Shown one piece after another: positions 49,376-58,385 of a stretch of 64,000 nucleotides of DNA; positions within the stretch are counted from its first letter, which is position 1, and every line of letters starts with the position of its first letter. The notes beneath the pieces are model-generated. The model searched no databases and was not told the origin of the DNA. It saw only the letters and a program-made list of their open reading frames with translations. Location: positions 255,501 through 319,500 of the forward strand of contig NZ_JAGJTM010000005.1 in NCBI RefSeq assembly GCF_018221685.1, written 5' to 3'. This DNA is from Bombella apis. GTDB taxonomy: Bacteria; Pseudomonadota; Alphaproteobacteria; Acetobacterales; Acetobacteraceae. The position numbers were made by a program, and so were the translations under genes.

Positions 49376-50915
49376 GCACCCTCGTCTCACATGTGCCGTC
49401 CTTCTCAAGCAGGCAGACCATACCCTGCCGGGGTGGCTGGCATGGCACCTGGCCCTCGGGATTGAGCATATCGCCATCATTGATGCTGGCGCTTTTGATA
49501 ATGTGCGGCAGATTGTCCAGAGTCTCCAGCAGGACTGGCCCCTCTCATGGCACCCGGTGGAGCTCCGGGAAGAGCTGAGCCCGGAAGGACGGCGCCTTGA
49601 GCTGACCCGGCAGGCCATCACCCACCTCCGGCAGATCACCCAGAACATGCCTCGGGACGTCCAGGAGGAAGCGGAGGGCGACACCATTCCCGTAGAGGAC
49701 TGGATCATCATTCTGGATGCGGATGAATATCTGTCTCCTACCCGCGAACTGGCACGCCTGTTCCCCCCATCCACGGATGAAATCGCTGCCATGGCCATAC
49801 ATTGGCGGATTTATGGCAGCGCCGGGCATGTTCAGCCTCCTCCGGGGCATGTGGTGGCCAACCATCTCTGGCACGCCATGCCCTCTTTTGCCGATCACCG
49901 GTTCGTCCGGCTCATGGCCCGGCTGGACAAGCTGCCCACCCCAGCCAGACTGACCGATGCGCATATGCTGGGCCTGCTGCCGGAGCAGATCATCCGGGCG
50001 GATGGAGAGCCCTACCAGCCCGACAGGGAAACCCTTCCAGAAAAACCCTGGGCCGGTGGCTGCATCCAGCATTACATCTGCGCACTGGCCCATGGTGAGG
50101 ACGAACTGCCTCCACCCATGCGGGCCCACTACAACCGCAACGAACAGGTCACCCCTCCACAGGAACGTGACCTCCGGGCCATGCGCGTGCTCTCCAACCG
50201 GATGCGGGAAAGCACACTGAAGGCGGGGCTCTCCCGTTTGCAGAAGCTCGTGGAGCCGCAGCTTGAAGAAGCACGTCTGCATTATCAGGAAGATGCCACA
50301 GCACTGGGCATCCGGGACCTTGTGCAGCACGGAACCTTCCAGTACGAGCGGATACGCCCCTTCACCCAGAGTGGCCTGCTGCTGAACAACCAGTTTTCAG
50401 CCCGCTATGAAGCCGGACAGACCGTCCTTCTCCGCTTCCCTGAGGGCAGACTCCTGACGGGGGACCAGTCGGACCACCACGAACCACTCATCGGGTTCTG
50501 GCTGAAGAGCACTCCGCATCTTCTCACTCTCCATGAGCAGGACAGGTCATCCTTCACACTTGGAGATGCACCCTGCCCGTTTGGCATGGCCAGCCTGCGC
50601 ATCACCTTCAACACACAGAGGCAGGCCATCCATCTGCCACACGAAACAGGCCATGCCAACATGCCGCTGGAGCTGATACCGACCAGCACAGCGCCTGCCT
50701 GCCTCTTCACACCGCTACCCCCCGTTGATGAGCCGGAGGGCCTGAGCGTGCACGGGCTGCTCACATGGCTTGCCGGGCACCCCGGCCTTCCACCACATGA
50801 CCTGGCACGGGCACTGCTTCTGCTATCTCCGGATTCTGCTCAACATTTGCACAATCTGGCTCCCATGCTGGGGGAATTTCTTCCATTACGGCCCCGGCCT
50901 GAATTCCTGCCCTGA
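49365..50915 (+). CDS. Glycosyltransferase family 2-type protein (Glyco_tranf_2_4-like)
   Basis: A 516-residue protein whose N-terminal 250 residues resemble GT2/GT92-type enzymes: TCAVLLKQADHTLPGWLAWH, LGIEHIAIIDAGAFDNV and the metal-site motif DWIIILDADEYLSP near residue 120. The canonical early KNE of the family is replaced by KQAD. The C-terminal half has no recognised domain, with beta-rich and Pro-rich stretches. It overlaps the lipoprotein gene by 11 bases, suggesting a surface-glycan role. Donor unknown. Confidence 0.7.
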   Translation: MSDRHPRLTCAVLLKQADHTLPGWLAWHLALGIEHIAIIDAGAFDNVRQIVQSLQQDWPLSWHPVELREELSPEGRRLELTRQAITHLRQITQNMPRDVQEEAEGDTIPVEDWIIILDADEYLSPTRELARLFPPSTDEIAAMAIHWRIYGSAGHVQPPPGHVVANHLWHAMPSFADHRFVRLMARLDKLPTPARLTDAHMLGLLPEQIIRADGEPYQPDRETLPEKPWAGGCIQHYICALAHGEDELPPPMRAHYNRNEQVTPPQERDLRAMRVLSNRMRESTLKAGLSRLQKLVEPQLEEARLHYQEDATALGIRDLVQHGTFQYERIRPFTQSGLLLNNQFSARYEAGQTVLLRFPEGRLLTGDQSDHHEPLIGFWLKSTPHLLTLHEQDRSSFTLGDAPCPFGMASLRITFNTQRQAIHLPHETGHANMPLELIPTSTAPACLFTPLPPVDEPEGLSVHGLLTWLAGHPGLPPHDLARALLLLSPDSAQHLHNLAPMLGEFLPLRPRPEFLP

Positions 50916-50928
50916 GGCCCCACAGGAA

Positions 50929-50947
50929 AGGGGGGCTCAGCCCCCCT
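50929..50947. terminator. Hairpin between converging genes
   Basis: AGGGGGGC (50929-50936) and GCCCCCCT (50940-50947) around a TCA loop. It includes the stop codon of the minus-strand gene and lies 13 bases after the plus-strand gene. Confidence 0.5.
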
Positions 50948-51983
50948 GAAAAAGATGGTGCAGGCCCCACAGGCTAGCTGCAACCAGCCCCCCGCCGAGA
51001 CACAGCCCTGCCAGAAACAGAAAAAGTGGTGATGGGGAACTGGTCTCCCCGGGACGCTCTGCCAGGGCAGCAAGACTGGCCCGCAAGGCTGCCAGCTCTT
51101 CCTGATGTGCCCGCTCTTCATCCTGATGCTGCCGCACCACGCTGCTCTGCTGCCTTATGAAGGTCGCCGCCTCCACAGTCGTCCGGAAAAAACAGTCGAC
51201 CATATGCGGCAGAATGGCAGAAGGCAGCCCATCATCTGCTGCGGCGTCATAGACCAGAACACGATAGGCCGGACAGTGCAGCAGCGCCTTCATGAACATG
51301 GCGGACTCCGTCTCCACCGCCTGTGCACCGGCAATGACCAGAAAAACGATATCCTCTTCCACCCCATGCAGAGACTGGCCTGCTGCCCCATCACCCTGCA
51401 CGGCACGGAATGTCACGTTCCGTTCTGTCCAGAAACCACCAAGGGCCTGCTCCATGCTCTTCAGCCGGTCCACCCCGACACCAATACCCAGCAGCAGCAT
51501 CCGCGCCCCTTCACGGGTTGGAAAGCTGCGCCGCTGGGGCGGCGTCCCTCGCAGAAACTGCAACAGCTCTTCCCGCTGCCTGTCGGCCTTCTCTTCTGCA
51601 TCCCGCCCGACGGCCAGAACCTCAAAACGGGGCATGACCTGTCCCTGATGCAGATGCGCCCTCAACAGGCCGCAGACACGCACACGTTCTCCCGCATGAA
51701 GCCCGTCTCCCTCCAGCAGGGAAGGGGAGATGTCCAGCAGAATGGCCGTGCCCGTCTTTTCATCCAGCAGGGGCGTACTTTCCCGACGGCGCCAATGGTC
51801 CGGCCGCACCTCCCCAATCACCCCTCTGACAGTAACGGGCATCTGCCAGTCTTCAAAACGGGCGCATATCTCCGAAAGGCGGCGTCGGAACAGGAGCTGT
51901 ACCTGCTCGGGCGCCATGACAGGAAAACCCTTTTCCGGCCTCACCGAAGGAGCCACAGAGGACCGCCGTGAAAACACCTCCAT
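50937..51983 (-). CDS. Membrane-anchored XseA-like (exonuclease VII large subunit) protein, degenerate
   Basis: A 348-residue protein with three parts. Residues 25-130 read like the OB-fold of exonuclease VII large subunit: VTVRGVIGEVRPDHW, GTAILLDISPSLLEGDGL, GERVRVCGLLRAHLHQGQV. Residues 155-285 follow the order of the XseA catalytic domain: MLLLGIGVGVDRLKSMEQAL, FRAVQGDGAAGQSL, IVFLVIAGAQAVET, FMKALLHCPAYRVLVYDAA, and FRTTVEAATFI, but the GGGS and HExD-type motifs are gone. A coiled coil and one C-terminal membrane helix (LFLFLAGLCLGGGLVAASLWGL) follow, which XseA lacks. Homology is my reading by eye. It may have lost nuclease activity and gained a membrane role. Confidence 0.55.
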   Translation of the reverse strand: MEVFSRRSSVAPSVRPEKGFPVMAPEQVQLLFRRRLSEICARFEDWQMPVTVRGVIGEVRPDHWRRRESTPLLDEKTGTAILLDISPSLLEGDGLHAGERVRVCGLLRAHLHQGQVMPRFEVLAVGRDAEEKADRQREELLQFLRGTPPQRRSFPTREGARMLLLGIGVGVDRLKSMEQALGGFWTERNVTFRAVQGDGAAGQSLHGVEEDIVFLVIAGAQAVETESAMFMKALLHCPAYRVLVYDAAADDGLPSAILPHMVDCFFRTTVEAATFIRQQSSVVRQHQDEERAHQEELAALRASLAALAERPGETSSPSPLFLFLAGLCLGGGLVAASLWGLHHLFQGG

Positions 51984-52089
51984 AACTGCACCTCCTTCTC
52001 AAAAATAAAGGCCCCGAAACTGGAGCCTTCTCTATCATCTCATGAACGGAACGGCGAAGAGCCTTCCCTGCATGCCTGACAAACCATGG

Positions 52090-52452
52090 TCAGGCTGTCG
52101 GAGCGAACAGCCCTTCATAAAGCTCAGGCCGGAACCCCACCGTAACGGTCTTTCCGCTCTCAAGCACGGGGCGACGCACCAGGGTTGGATGCTCCAGCAT
52201 CAGCGCCACGGCACGGGCTTGTGTCAGGTCCTGCCTCTGTGCCTCATCAAGACGGCGAAATGTCAGGCTGGAACGATTGAGCAGCTTCTCCCACCCTACA
52301 GCTTCAACCCAACCTTCCAGCAGGGCAGCTGTCAGCCCGTCCTTGCGAACATCATGATAGCGGACGGGAATCCCCCGGTCCTCGAGCCACTTCATGGCCT
52401 TCTTCACCGTAGAACAGGTCTTGATCCCGTACAGAACAACCGTATCAACCAT
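52090..52452 (-). CDS. ArsC/Spx-family protein (YffB-like)
   Basis: A 120-residue thioredoxin-fold protein of the ArsC/Spx/YffB family: VVLYGIKTCSTVKKAMKWL with the single conserved Cys, PVRYHDVRKDG, LLNRSSLTFRRL and HPTLVRRPVLESG (the cis-Pro side and Arg). The spacing fits YffB, a probable glutathione-dependent thiol reductase, rather than true arsenate reductases. Alone between tRNA-Thr and the XseA-like gene. Confidence 0.88.
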   Translation of the reverse strand: MVDTVVLYGIKTCSTVKKAMKWLEDRGIPVRYHDVRKDGLTAALLEGWVEAVGWEKLLNRSSLTFRRLDEAQRQDLTQARAVALMLEHPTLVRRPVLESGKTVTVGFRPELYEGLFAPTA

Positions 52453-52545
52453 AATGACCGTGCCTCTCCAGCAAGGAAACAGAAGACATCATATTATCAG
52501 GAAAAAACAGGAGACAGATAAGAGGCTTCATCAAAAACTGAAGAA

Positions 52546-52620
<75 letters not shown>

Positions 52621-52676
52621 ACTGCTGTCCCATGGCGGGTTAACTAACCTGTTCGCCCCCGCCATGCAACCCCTAA

Positions 52677-53090
52677 TCAGTCGTCCCGATAAATCTTTTC
52701 GTGCCGCTCGTGCCGTTCCTGCGCCTCCAGCGACAGGGTGGCAATCGGACGGGCCTCCAGACGCTGGAGCCCTATCGGCTCACCCGTTTCCTCACAGTAA
52801 CCGTAAGAACCATCCTCAATCCGGGCCAGAGCCATGTCGATCTTGATGATGAGTTTGCGGGCACGGTCCCGGGTCCGCAGCTCGAAAGCCCGGTCCGTCT
52901 CCACGGTGGCACGGTCTGTCAGATCAGCCTCACGTATCCCACCCTCGGAAAGGCTGGCCAGAGTTTCCCCCGCCTCCTTGAGAAGGTCCATCCGCCAATG
53001 CAGCAGCTTCTGCCGGAAATAGGCAAGCTGCCGTTCATTCATGAACTCTTCATCATCGGAAGGGCGATAGTCAGGTGAAAGCGTGATCAT
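52677..53090 (-). CDS. dksA: DksA-family RNA polymerase-binding protein, alpha type
   Basis: A 137-residue DksA. The coiled-coil hairpin covers about residues 20-90 with DRATVETDRAFELRTRDR at the tip (Asp residues at the tip are needed for activity). The zinc finger is degenerate: the first Cys is present in YGYCEETGEP, but the other three zinc ligands are replaced (RPIATLSLEAQE), as usual in alphaproteobacteria. It acts with ppGpp at stable RNA and amino-acid promoters. Confidence 0.93.
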   Translation of the reverse strand: MITLSPDYRPSDDEEFMNERQLAYFRQKLLHWRMDLLKEAGETLASLSEGGIREADLTDRATVETDRAFELRTRDRARKLIIKIDMALARIEDGSYGYCEETGEPIGLQRLEARPIATLSLEAQERHERHEKIYRDD

Positions 53091-53281
53091 GCAGAACTCC
53101 CTCTCGCAGAGCTTCCCTCACCTCACCGCTCCAAAGCGAGACGGGCAGAGAAGTCGGATGCCCGGGTTATATCGACCCCACCAGATAACGCCAAGACAGA
53201 GAACCGCTTTTTTTTAAATGGATACTCCCTGTCATCCCCAGAATATTGGCAGATTCCTCCTTCCCCTATTTTATGAAATAT

Positions 53282-53309
53282 AATTCACAAGAGATATTCA
53301 TTGTGAATT
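53282..53309. repeat. Inverted repeat in the dksA-CorC gap
   Basis: AATTCACAA (53282-53290) and TTGTGAATT (53301-53309), perfect 9-base arms around 10 bases, inside a 285-base AT-rich gap with no gene. Operator or weak terminator of the upstream CorC-type gene. Confidence 0.45.
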
Positions 53310-53375
53310 TACAAAAATTATACTTGTAATTTAATCCATATTAACTGATTTTCCCCAGCATATAAGGGGGATTTT

Positions 53376-54668
53376 TCAGTTCTTCGCCAAGGCCCAACGG
53401 CTGGCCCGGACCCGCAGAACACGCCGCCGCTCCATTTCCAGCACCTCAAAAAGCCAGCCAGAGAAAACCACCTTGTCCCCCTTGGCAGGCACCCGACGCA
53501 ACAGGGCCATGAGAGCCCCTCCCAGAGTATGATAACGGCCATCATCCGGTGGTACGGCGATATCCAGACGGACACAGACATCATCAATCGGCATGGTGCC
53601 ATCAAGGATATATTCCTCCTTGCCACCGGATTCAGAATTTTTCTGTGCGGCCACGTCCAGCGCCTCATCACCAATAATGGCCTCGAACACATCAGAGGGG
53701 GTCACGATCCCTTCGAAAGAGCCATACTCATCAAAGACAAACACGATCCCGAGGGAAATCCCCTTGAGGCGCTCGATCATCCCCTGTGCGGTCAGACTGT
53801 CCGGAATGGCAGGCGGGGTCCGCAATACAGCGTCCACGGACAGGGGCAGACCCAGCAGAAGCCTGTCCATCACATCCTTGGCCAGCATGACGCCGACAGG
53901 ATGGTCCACATCACCATCACAGACCACAATGCGCCCGTAAGATGACTGGCGCAGTTTCCTGGCCAGTGTTTCCTCATCAGCATTGCGATCGACCCAGAAC
54001 AGCTCGTTGCGGGGAGTCATGATGGCCCGGACGGGGCGATCCGCCAGACGGAGCAGACGCTCGATGATGGCCCGCTCCTCCGTTTCCAGTATTCCGGCCT
54101 GCATCCCCTCCTGGAGGACAGCCTTCAGCTCTTCCTCCGTCACCGTCACACGGGGCATGGAGCCGAGGCCGATCAGCCGCAGGACCATGTCCGTCGTTTT
54201 GCTCAGCAGCCAGACGACCGGCCTCGTACACCAGGCCAGCACCACCAGGGTGGATGAAAGATGGATGGCAATGGTTTCCGGGCGCCGCAGGGCTATCTGC
54301 TTCGGCACAAGCTCACCAAAGACGAGCATGGCAAAAGTGATCGCCGCCACGACACTGATGATGGCCAGCTCCCCCGCAAAAGGCTGTGGAATGGCCAGAT
54401 GTTCAAAAAAATGCTGAACTCCCTCCTCCAGCTGGCTGCCCCCGAAGGCACCTTCCAGAATGGAGACAAGGGTCATGCCGATCTGCACTGTCGGCAGGAA
54501 ATTCTGAGGGTTTTCAGCCAGCTTCAACGCCCGCTCCGCACCGGCAACCTTTTTCTGTGCCAGATTGGAGAGCCGGGCCCGCTTGGCCGAAATAAGCGCA
54601 AGCTCCCCCGTGGCGAAAACGCCATTAAGGAAAATCAGAAGAACAATTGTCAGGACAGGAATCATCAT
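53376..54668 (-). CDS. CNNM/CBS-domain membrane protein (HlyC/CorC family)
   Basis: A 430-residue protein. The N-terminal CNNM (DUF21) domain has three to four membrane segments (VLTIVLLIFLNGVFATGELALI; FAMLVFGELVPKQIALRRPE). Two CBS domains follow (RAIMTPRNELFWVDRNA; PSDVFEAIIGD), and a C-terminal CorC_HlyC domain ends RVPAKGDKVVFSGWLFEVLEME. Members move magnesium, cobalt or other ions or stabilise membranes; substrate not fixed. The start at 54668 (second ATG at 54665) replaces a longer frame. Confidence 0.92.
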   Translation of the reverse strand: MMIPVLTIVLLIFLNGVFATGELALISAKRARLSNLAQKKVAGAERALKLAENPQNFLPTVQIGMTLVSILEGAFGGSQLEEGVQHFFEHLAIPQPFAGELAIISVVAAITFAMLVFGELVPKQIALRRPETIAIHLSSTLVVLAWCTRPVVWLLSKTTDMVLRLIGLGSMPRVTVTEEELKAVLQEGMQAGILETEERAIIERLLRLADRPVRAIMTPRNELFWVDRNADEETLARKLRQSSYGRIVVCDGDVDHPVGVMLAKDVMDRLLLGLPLSVDAVLRTPPAIPDSLTAQGMIERLKGISLGIVFVFDEYGSFEGIVTPSDVFEAIIGDEALDVAAQKNSESGGKEEYILDGTMPIDDVCVRLDIAVPPDDGRYHTLGGALMALLRRVPAKGDKVVFSGWLFEVLEMERRRVLRVRASRWALAKN

Positions 54669-54743
54669 GAGGCCATCCTGCCCTGATCTGCCCCATGCCA
54701 CAAGGACAGACGGGACAGTCAGGGCAGGAAGACAGGGCGTGCC

Positions 54744-55943
54744 TTACTTGGCAGCCGGAGCAGCCGGGCCTTCCATACGGCCATTGATGCGGACACGCGG
54801 CCCACGGGCCGGCTTCTTGCCGCTTTTGGCTTCTTCGCCTTCGATACGCTCGAGCTGGCGGGCCACTTCATCATCGTAGCCATAAGAGGCCGGACGCTGG
54901 TTGGCCAGAGAGATTTCCGGAGCCATCGGCTTTTCCGTCTCCGGCCCCTGAAGAGCCACCTTGATGAAGTGCAGCGGGCGGCGGACCGCGTCCATCACGG
55001 CCGTGGACTCGTACCCGGAATGGACCATGCAGTCGGCGCATTTTTCATAAGCACCTGTGCCGTACTGGTCCCAGGCCGTGTCGTCCATCAGCTCCTTGAA
55101 GGTCTTGGCATAGCCTTCACCCAGCAGGTAGCAGGGGCGCTGCCAGCCAAACACGGTACGCAGCGGCTTGCCCCACGGCGTGCAGTGATAGGTCTCGTTC
55201 CCGGCCAGGAAGTTCAGGAACAGCGGGGACTGCGTGAACCGCCATTTGTGGCCCTTGCCAAGGCGGAAGATGTCACGGAACAGCGTCTTGGTCTTCTGGC
55301 GGTTCAGGAAGTGTTCCTGATCCGGCGCACGCTCATAGGCGTAACCCGGAGCCGTCATCACGCCATCCACGCCCAGCTTCATGACCTCATCAAAAAAGGC
55401 AGCCACACGCTCGGGCTTCACACCATCAAAAAGGGTGCAGTTGATGGAAACACGGAAGCCCTTGGACTTGGCAAGCTTGATGGCCTTGACCGCACGCTCG
55501 TACACGCCTTCCTGACAGACGGACGAATCGTGCATCTGCTGGTCACCGTCCAGATGGACATCCCATGAGAAGAAAGGAGACGGCTTGTAGTCGTCGATCT
55601 TCTTCTCCAGCAGAAGGGCGTTGGTGCAGAGATAGACATACTTCTTGCGGGCCACCAGACCTTCAATGATCTGCGGCATCTCCTTGTGCAGCAGCGGCTC
55701 GCCACCGGCCACGGCGATCACAGGGGCGCCCGCCTCGGTATCAGCATCCATGCACTCCTGATAGCTCATGCGCTGATTGAGGATCTTTGCGGGGTAATCA
55801 ATCTTGCCACAACCTGCGCAAGCCAGATTGCAGCGGAACAGCGGCTCAAGCATCAGCACCAGCGGATAGCGCTTGCGTCCTGTCAGGTGCTGCTTGAGAA
55901 CGTACCGTCCAACTCGGACAGCCTGCATCAATGGTACGGCCAT
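54744..55943 (-). CDS. hpnH: Adenosyl-hopene transferase HpnH (radical SAM)
   Basis: A 399-residue radical SAM enzyme that attaches adenosine to diploptene to start side-chain building of bacteriohopanepolyols. The cluster motif is FRCNLACAGCGKIDYP; further marks are VAVAGGEPLLHKEMPQI and the SPASM-like C-terminal CADCMVHSGYEST. Near-identity to the HpnH pattern gives high confidence. It is divergent from hpnM across 351 bases, while in many genomes hpnH, I, J, K, M form one cluster. Confidence 0.94.
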   Translation of the reverse strand: MAVPLMQAVRVGRYVLKQHLTGRKRYPLVLMLEPLFRCNLACAGCGKIDYPAKILNQRMSYQECMDADTEAGAPVIAVAGGEPLLHKEMPQIIEGLVARKKYVYLCTNALLLEKKIDDYKPSPFFSWDVHLDGDQQMHDSSVCQEGVYERAVKAIKLAKSKGFRVSINCTLFDGVKPERVAAFFDEVMKLGVDGVMTAPGYAYERAPDQEHFLNRQKTKTLFRDIFRLGKGHKWRFTQSPLFLNFLAGNETYHCTPWGKPLRTVFGWQRPCYLLGEGYAKTFKELMDDTAWDQYGTGAYEKCADCMVHSGYESTAVMDAVRRPLHFIKVALQGPETEKPMAPEISLANQRPASYGYDDEVARQLERIEGEEAKSGKKPARGPRVRINGRMEGPAAPAAK

Positions 55944-56294
55944 TATAATCCTCTGATCATTCTCTCCATCGGGGCTGCATCACGGTATCAGGACACCCGT
56001 GCCCAGCCATGGAACATCCCTCCATGACCGGGACCCACCACGAAACCTGCCGGTTCCTTCGCAGAAGCAGCCGGGAATTGCAAGCACAAGAGAAGCTCCC
56101 TCCCCTGGTTGTCACAGGCTCCCGGCACCACATGCACCCGCTATAACGCCGACAGACTCGTTCATTCAATGATAATGCGCTATACTGCCGCCCCGACTGT
56201 AGCAGATTCACCACAGTGACGCGGCATCCTACAGGGACCCCGTGCCAAGAGTCTCATGGCCTCTTGCATGGACAGGAACATAGGAGGAAAGAAC
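55944..56294. other. Divergent control region between hpnH and hpnM
   Basis: A 351-base gap with no gene I can support. TATACT at 56181-56186 could be the -10 of hpnM, without a good -35. The ribosome site AGGAGGA lies just before hpnM. Confidence 0.4.
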
Positions 56295-56954
56295 ATGCAC
56301 ATGAAACGTTGTCTTATGTTTTCCATCAGCATGATGGCCTTGCTGGCAGGCGTCCCCGCCGCCATCGCCCCTATCTCCGCCCATGCGGCCGGGCGCACCC
56401 CCGCCGCCCCGGCAGGGGCAGCCACACCACAGGCCCCGATCAGTAGCCTCTACAAAGCACTTGAGCAGTCCGAACAGTCCGGGGCTGGCATCGGCAGGCG
56501 CAGCGCCATGATCGCCCCACTGGTTGACCAGGCCTTCGACATGGATGCCATCCTCAAGCGTTCGGTCGGCCTGCATTATGACCAGCTCTCCGCTGATGAA
56601 CGCAGTGCCCTCATCAATGCTTTCAAACGGTTCACCGTGGCCCGCTATGCCTCCACGTTCAAGCCTGGGACGAATGCCGTTTTCACTGTCAGCCAGACTA
56701 CGGAAGAAGATGGACGCACCATCGTCCACACGACCATCGGCAACAGGAATGACTCCGCCGAATCAGCCACACCCATTGACTATGTGATGGTCAAAGGCCC
56801 GAATGGCTGGCGCATCGTGGACATCCTGCTGGATGGCCATATCAGCCAGGTTGCCGCCCAGCGTTCCGACTTCAAGACCATTTTCAGCCAGAGTGGCGCC
56901 AATGGCCTGGCTCGTACGCTGACAAAGAAAGCGGATGATTTTCTACAAGACTAA
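56295..56954 (+). CDS. hpnM: Hopanoid-associated periplasmic MlaC-like protein HpnM
   Basis: A 219-residue exported protein (signal peptide to about AHA-AG) with the toluene-tolerance Ttg2/MlaC fold: PLVDQAFDMDAILKRSVG, LSADERSALINAFKRFTVARYAS, SATPIDYVMVKGPNGWRIVDIL and DFKTIFSQSGANGL. It is the HpnM member that likely ferries hopanoids across the periplasm. ATG 56295 is set by AGGAGGA. hpnI follows. Confidence 0.9.
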   Translation: MHMKRCLMFSISMMALLAGVPAAIAPISAHAAGRTPAAPAGAATPQAPISSLYKALEQSEQSGAGIGRRSAMIAPLVDQAFDMDAILKRSVGLHYDQLSADERSALINAFKRFTVARYASTFKPGTNAVFTVSQTTEEDGRTIVHTTIGNRNDSAESATPIDYVMVKGPNGWRIVDILLDGHISQVAAQRSDFKTIFSQSGANGLARTLTKKADDFLQD

Positions 56955-57126
56955 AACCGGATTGCATGGCTTTTCTCTTTCCAGCTCTCTCTGACAACGT
57001 ATCAGGCCATCAGAAACGTCATGACATGGCTGGCAGAGCTGTTCTGCCAGCCAGGCAGACGACCATGATGCCCCTCTGGGGAGCTCTTCCACACCAGTTC
57101 CATCATTCCTACGGACACTCCTGCTG

Positions 57127-58302
57127 ATGCCCTCACTGCTTGCGATCGCCTCTGCCGTAAGCGGCATCTTTTCGCTGGCTGGGCATCTCCAGGGGGCCAT
57201 CGGCACCGGGCTGCTGCACCGTTTCCGCCGGACAGCCCATATCCCCGATGAAACATTGAGCCCCCTGCACCATGATGGCACCCTGCCAGCCGTAACCATC
57301 ATGAAACCCCTTCACGGGGACGAGCCGCTGCTGGAAGAGGCTCTGGAAAGTTTCTTCAGGCAGGATTATCCGGCGCCCCATCAGATCGTCTTCGGCCTTC
57401 AGGATGAACACGACCCGGCACTGGCCGTCGTCCGGCGCCTCCAGAAGCGCTACCCCGAACGGGACATATCTGTCGTCATCGACCAGACAGAGCACGGCCC
57501 CAACCGCAAGGTGGGCAATCTCATCAACATGTTTCCTGCCTGTAAACATGATGTCCTGATCATTTCTGATTCCGACATCCATGTCAGCGCAGACTACACG
57601 GCCAGCATCGTACAGGCACTCCAGCAAGACGGCGTGCAGCTTGCCACAACCCTCTATGCAGGCCTGCCCGCCAGCAACACGCTCGTCCGCAAGCTGGGGG
57701 CATGTGGCATAAATACAAACTTCCTTCCCGGTGTCATGATGTCCCGCCTCATGGGGCGGCAGGACTGCCTGGGGGCCACCATGGCCCTGCGGCGCAAGCA
57801 TCTGGAAGACATCGGCGGACTGGAAGCTCTTGTCCAGCATGTGGCTGATGACGCCGTGCTGGGGCAGCTCATCCGCCACAATGGCGGCAGAATTGCCCTG
57901 GCATCCACCATCTGCCAGACAACCGTTGCCGAAACGGGCCTGGGGGCCCTCTTCCAGCATGAACTGCGCTGGGGACGGACTGTCCGCAGTGTGGAGCCTG
58001 TCGGTTATGGTCTTTCCGCCCTCCAGCTGCCGCTCTTCTGGGGCAGTCTCTGTGTCCTTTTTGCACCAGCCCGGTTTTTTTCCTGGGCACTGCTGGGCGG
58101 GGGGCTGCTCTGCCGCAGTGCCATGACGTGCCACATCGGACGGCTGACAAACTGCGCCATGCCCGGCCTTTTCCCCCATCTCATCTTCCGGGACTGGCTG
58201 TCGGCCGCTGTCATGGCTGGCAGCGCCCGTGGCACGCAGGTGACCTGGCGGGGGCAGTCGCTGCACATCTCCCGTGGCAAAAAACTTCCGAAGTCCCTAT
58301 AA
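57127..58302 (+). CDS. hpnI: Hopanoid glycosyltransferase HpnI
   Basis: A 391-residue membrane GT2-type enzyme. After an N-terminal membrane segment it has VTIMKPLHGDEPLLEEALES, FFRQDYPAPHQIVFGLQDE, IISDSDIHVSADY (DxD-type), FLPGVMMSRLMGRQDCLGAT and QELRWGRTVR-like (HELRWGRTVRSVEPVG), then C-terminal membrane helices. HpnI adds N-acetylglucosamine to bacteriohopanetetrol. hpnJ follows after 83 bases with a TTAACCTTG motif between. Confidence 0.92.
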   Translation: MPSLLAIASAVSGIFSLAGHLQGAIGTGLLHRFRRTAHIPDETLSPLHHDGTLPAVTIMKPLHGDEPLLEEALESFFRQDYPAPHQIVFGLQDEHDPALAVVRRLQKRYPERDISVVIDQTEHGPNRKVGNLINMFPACKHDVLIISDSDIHVSADYTASIVQALQQDGVQLATTLYAGLPASNTLVRKLGACGINTNFLPGVMMSRLMGRQDCLGATMALRRKHLEDIGGLEALVQHVADDAVLGQLIRHNGGRIALASTICQTTVAETGLGALFQHELRWGRTVRSVEPVGYGLSALQLPLFWGSLCVLFAPARFFSWALLGGGLLCRSAMTCHIGRLTNCAMPGLFPHLIFRDWLSAAVMAGSARGTQVTWRGQSLHISRGKKLPKSL

Positions 58303-58311
58303 CAAGCTCAA

Positions 58312-58320
58312 TTAACCTTG
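58312..58320 (+). promoter_or_regulatory. TTAACCTTG motif before hpnJ
   Basis: An exact TTAACCTTG 66 bases before the hpnJ ATG. The same 9-mer occurs before fliF and flgG, so a shared regulator of hopanoid and flagellar genes is possible. Confidence 0.35.
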
Positions 58321-58385
58321 TGTGCCCCTTTTCCCGTCAACGAAACCGGCGTTGACAGGCCCGACATTATCAGGAGTGTCCGTTC

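Noticed and set aside
57133-58266. Minus-strand open frame (377 codons) over hpnI
   Set aside because: Antisense to the conserved glycosyltransferase; protein composition (His, Gly and Cys rich) looks non-coding.
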